From assembly GCF_002278135.3 (NCBI RefSeq), contig NZ_CP029425.2, positions 2,766,001 to 2,830,000 on the forward strand: DNA of 64,000 nt, given 5' to 3'. Source of the stretch: Bradyrhizobium ottawaense (GTDB taxonomy: Bacteria > Pseudomonadota > Alphaproteobacteria > Rhizobiales > Xanthobacteraceae). Below are positions 61,921 to 64,000 of the stretch, in pieces. The notes beneath the pieces were generated by a model. It had not been told where the DNA came from and made no database searches. It worked only from the letters and a program-made list of their open reading frames with translations. A program made the position numbers and the translations under genes. The first letter of the stretch is position 1, and each line of letters begins with the position of its first letter.

Positions 61921-62967
61921 ATGCTGGCTGATCGCATCGAGGCAAAATGGATCGACGCATTCTGCGAGATCTTTGAACGTTGCGCCGTCAAGGCCGGCGA
62001 TACCGCGGCGATCCTGTCGGAAACCCAGTCGCGTGCGTTGAATGTGCATCTGGCGGAGCTCGCGCTGCTGCGCATGGGTGCGCGGCCGTTTCACGTGGTC
62101 ATGCCGACACCGCGCAATCGGAATATCGTTCCGGTTCGCTCGACAGGGGCGAGCGAGGCGATCCAGAAGCTTGGTCCGGTCATTACCGCGCTTCAGCAGG
62201 CCGGCTTCGTGGTGGATTGCACCATCGAGGGCCTGATGCATGCGGTGGAGACGCCGGAGATCCTCAAGGCCGGCGCGCGGATCCTGGTGATCTCCAACGA
62301 GCATCCCGAGGCGCTGGAGCGGATGGTGCCGGATCCCGCGCTCGAGAAGCGCGTTCGTGCGGCGGCCAAGATGTTGCGGGGGACCAAGCGGATGCGGGTG
62401 ACGTCGAAGGCCGGCACGGCGCTGGATGTCGACATGGTCGGCGCGTCCACGGTCGGTGTGTGGGGCTGGACCGACAAGCCCGGCACGCTGGCGCATTGGC
62501 CCGGTGGAATCGTCGTCAGCTTCCCCAAGAGCGGGACGATCAACGGCACGCTGGTGATGGCGCCGGGCGACATCAATCTCACTTTCAAACGCTACCTCAC
62601 GTCACCCGTGAAGATGACCTTGAAAGATGACTATGTCGTCGAGCTGGAAGGCGAGGGCACGGATGCCGCGATGATGCGCGCCTATCTTGCTGCCTGGGGC
62701 GATCGCGAGGCTTATGCCGTCTCGCATGTCGGTTTCGGCATGAACCCCGGTGCGCGCTATGAAGCGCTGTCGATGTACGACCAGCGCGACACCAATGGCA
62801 CCGAGATTCGGGCCGTCTCCGGCAATTTCCTGTTCTCGACCGGCGCCAACGAATTCGCCGGCCGCTACACGGCGGGGCATTTCGACCTGCCGATGATGGG
62901 AACGACCATCGAGCTCGATGGCGTCGCGGTCGTTCGCGAAGGCGTGTTGCAGGACGTCTTCGGCTAG
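61921..62967 (+). CDS. 2,5-dihydroxypyridine 5,6-dioxygenase-like protein (NicX/M29-like)
   Basis: A 348-residue protein. Its fold family is the M29-peptidase-like group that includes NicX. The sequence carries His269 (SHVGFGMNP), His320 and Asp322 (GHFDLPM), spaced like the Fe(II)-binding His265, His318 and Asp320 of Pseudomonas putida NicX as I remember them. NicX opens the pyridine ring of 2,5-dihydroxypyridine to N-formylmaleamate. The usual companions NicD, NicE and NicF are not here. A ring-cleaving dioxygenase on a related heterocycle is the best reading; an aminopeptidase is the less likely alternative. Confidence 0.75.
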   Translation: MLADRIEAKWIDAFCEIFERCAVKAGDTAAILSETQSRALNVHLAELALLRMGARPFHVVMPTPRNRNIVPVRSTGASEAIQKLGPVITALQQAGFVVDCTIEGLMHAVETPEILKAGARILVISNEHPEALERMVPDPALEKRVRAAAKMLRGTKRMRVTSKAGTALDVDMVGASTVGVWGWTDKPGTLAHWPGGIVVSFPKSGTINGTLVMAPGDINLTFKRYLTSPVKMTLKDDYVVELEGEGTDAAMMRAYLAAWGDREAYAVSHVGFGMNPGARYEALSMYDQRDTNGTEIRAVSGNFLFSTGANEFAGRYTAGHFDLPMMGTTIELDGVAVVREGVLQDVFG

Positions 62968-63956
62968 TTGCGGTCGAGCACGGGTGGGCGAGCCAGGTCG
63001 AAGTGGCGGAGCAGATCCACCATGGCCTGAAGCCGTTTTACGCGATAGGCGTCAACGTCCATACCCGAATAGTCGAGGAAGCCGGCACCCGTGCGCAAGC
63101 CGATCCTGCCTTCATGCATGTTGCGTGAGATGACGTCCGGCGCGCGGTAGCGGTCGCTGCCGAGCGCGCCTTCGAGATAGCGACTGGCGTAGTACAAGAT
63201 ATCGCCGCCACCCCAGTCGATGAACTCGAGCAGTCCGAGCACGGCGTAGCGGAACCCAAAACCGTAGCGGATCGCCTTGTCGATCTCCTCGGCACTGGCC
63301 ACGCCTTCCTCGACCATGCGTGCGGCCTCGTTCATCGCCAGCGCCTGGATGCGCGGAACGATGAAGCCGGGCGTCGCCGCGCAGACGACCGGGACCTTGC
63401 CGATGCCTTCGAGCAGTCCCTTGACCTCGTCGACGATGGCGGGGTCGGTGGCTCTGCCGGGCGAAACCTCGACCAGCGGGATCAGGTAGGCTGGGTTGAG
63501 CCAATGCACGTTGAGGAAGCGGCGAGGATTCACGATCGCGCCGGAAAGATCATCGACCAGGATGGTCGACGTCGTCGATGCCATGATCGTGTCGGGTCGG
63601 ACCTGCCGTGAGGCTGACCCAAGCACCTCGCGCTTGAGCTCGACGACCTCTGGAACCCCTTCGAAAACCATTCCGGCCTCGGATAGCGCTGCCCCGCTCT
63701 GGCTGGCGGGCACCACCGAGACGCGCGCGATGAGCGGATCGACATCGGCCTCCGTCAGCAGCCCCAGCTTGGACAGGCTGGCAAAGGTCTTCGTGACCTC
63801 GCCGAGCGCGTCGGCCTCAAGCTTGGCGAAGTCTTCTGCGCTACGGGCCTTGACGTCGATCATTGTGACCTGATGGCCAGCGTAGGCAAACGCGACCGCG
63901 ATGCCGCGTCCCATGCGGCCCGCCCCCAGACAGACGATATTGGCGCGATTGGTCAT
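62964..63956 (-). CDS. 3-hydroxyacyl-CoA dehydrogenase-family protein
   Basis: A 330-residue NAD-dependent dehydrogenase: GAGRMGRGIAVAFAYAGHQV, FEGVPEVVELKREVLG, NVHWLNPAYLIPLVEVSPG and GFIVPRIQALAMNEAARM fit 3-hydroxybutyryl-CoA dehydrogenase, lambda-crystallin and L-carnitine dehydrogenase types. It acts in the cytoplasm on a 3-hydroxyacid or its CoA ester. Its stop overlaps the stop of the NicX-like gene by 4 bp. The ATG at 63956 lies 3 bp after the stop of another gene. Confidence 0.88.
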   Translation of the reverse strand: MTNRANIVCLGAGRMGRGIAVAFAYAGHQVTMIDVKARSAEDFAKLEADALGEVTKTFASLSKLGLLTEADVDPLIARVSVVPASQSGAALSEAGMVFEGVPEVVELKREVLGSASRQVRPDTIMASTTSTILVDDLSGAIVNPRRFLNVHWLNPAYLIPLVEVSPGRATDPAIVDEVKGLLEGIGKVPVVCAATPGFIVPRIQALAMNEAARMVEEGVASAEEIDKAIRYGFGFRYAVLGLLEFIDWGGGDILYYASRYLEGALGSDRYRAPDVISRNMHEGRIGLRTGAGFLDYSGMDVDAYRVKRLQAMVDLLRHFDLARPPVLDRN

Positions 63957-63959
63957 CGG

Positions 63960-64000
63960 TCAAAATCCATTGCGAAGCAGCGTCTGCAATTCAGCCTTGC
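63960..64000 (-). CDS. 3' end of an upstream gene (partial)
   Basis: Read on the minus strand, 12 complete codons (KAELQTLLRNGF) lead to TGA at 63962-63960, three bases before the ATG of the dehydrogenase. The tight spacing suggests an operon. The product cannot be named from so few residues. Confidence 0.5.
   Translation of the reverse strand, partial: KAELQTLLRNGF

Overview
The window is high-GC alphaproteobacterial DNA and most resembles Bradyrhizobium or a close relative in Nitrobacteraceae. The support is the gene content and style: a GcrA-family regulator, a phasin, a CoxE/MoxR pair, GGAAC-N16-CGTT general-stress promoters, many small exported proteins of Bradyrhizobium type, and a boundary repeat (GTAGGGTGGGCAAAG...) that I recall as common in this lineage. 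No rRNA, tRNA or CRISPR array was seen.

Layout. 1-5.4 kb is a purine/ureide salvage group: the ATPase of a BMP-type nucleoside ABC importer (cut by the window edge), a Tsx-like outer-membrane channel, a cytosine/guanine-type deaminase and an allantoate amidohydrolase-type enzyme. 5.4-18.7 kb is mostly housekeeping: a toroid-fold hypothetical protein, the dicarboxylate transporter DctA, CoxE/MoxR, a quinone oxidoreductase, an S24 repressor divergent from a GcrA-family gene, a phasin, a small cytochrome c and an alpha/beta hydrolase. 18.8-24.8 kb holds an orphan TpsB transporter divergent from a FecR-domain protein and a CHASE2-PAS-GGDEF-EAL protein. 25-35 kb carries envelope and small secreted proteins, a TAXI-type binding protein and an arginase. 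33-42 kb is rich in very small exported or membrane proteins, several behind candidate EcfG (general stress) promoters; it also has a non-canonical Nramp transporter.

42.6-52 kb is accessory DNA: a DUF4261 protein, an Imm11-type immunity protein, an AHH-nuclease protein, a truncated frameshifted transposase, an AT-richer secreted protein, an FAD monooxygenase, a lone receiver domain and a small phage-like remnant. Through 37-51 kb run eight copies (one degenerate) of a compact module: a strong promoter with an unusually conserved spacer (GTCGGGCAAAACA), usually followed within about 100 nt by a rho-independent hairpin whose arms covary between copies. I read this as a family of very short small RNAs; it is the most unusual signal in the window.

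52.3-64 kb is a catabolic island: CoA-transferase, two-component flavin monooxygenase with its reductase, a beta-hydroxyacid dehydrogenase, then one probable operon with a NitT/TauT-type ABC importer, an IlvD/Edd dehydratase and an enzyme carrying the His/His-x-Asp iron ligands of 2,5-dihydroxypyridine 5,6-dioxygenase (NicX), and finally a hydroxyacyl-CoA dehydrogenase. This looks like uptake and ring cleavage of an N-heteroaromatic or related aromatic acid, but without the usual nic gene set nearby.
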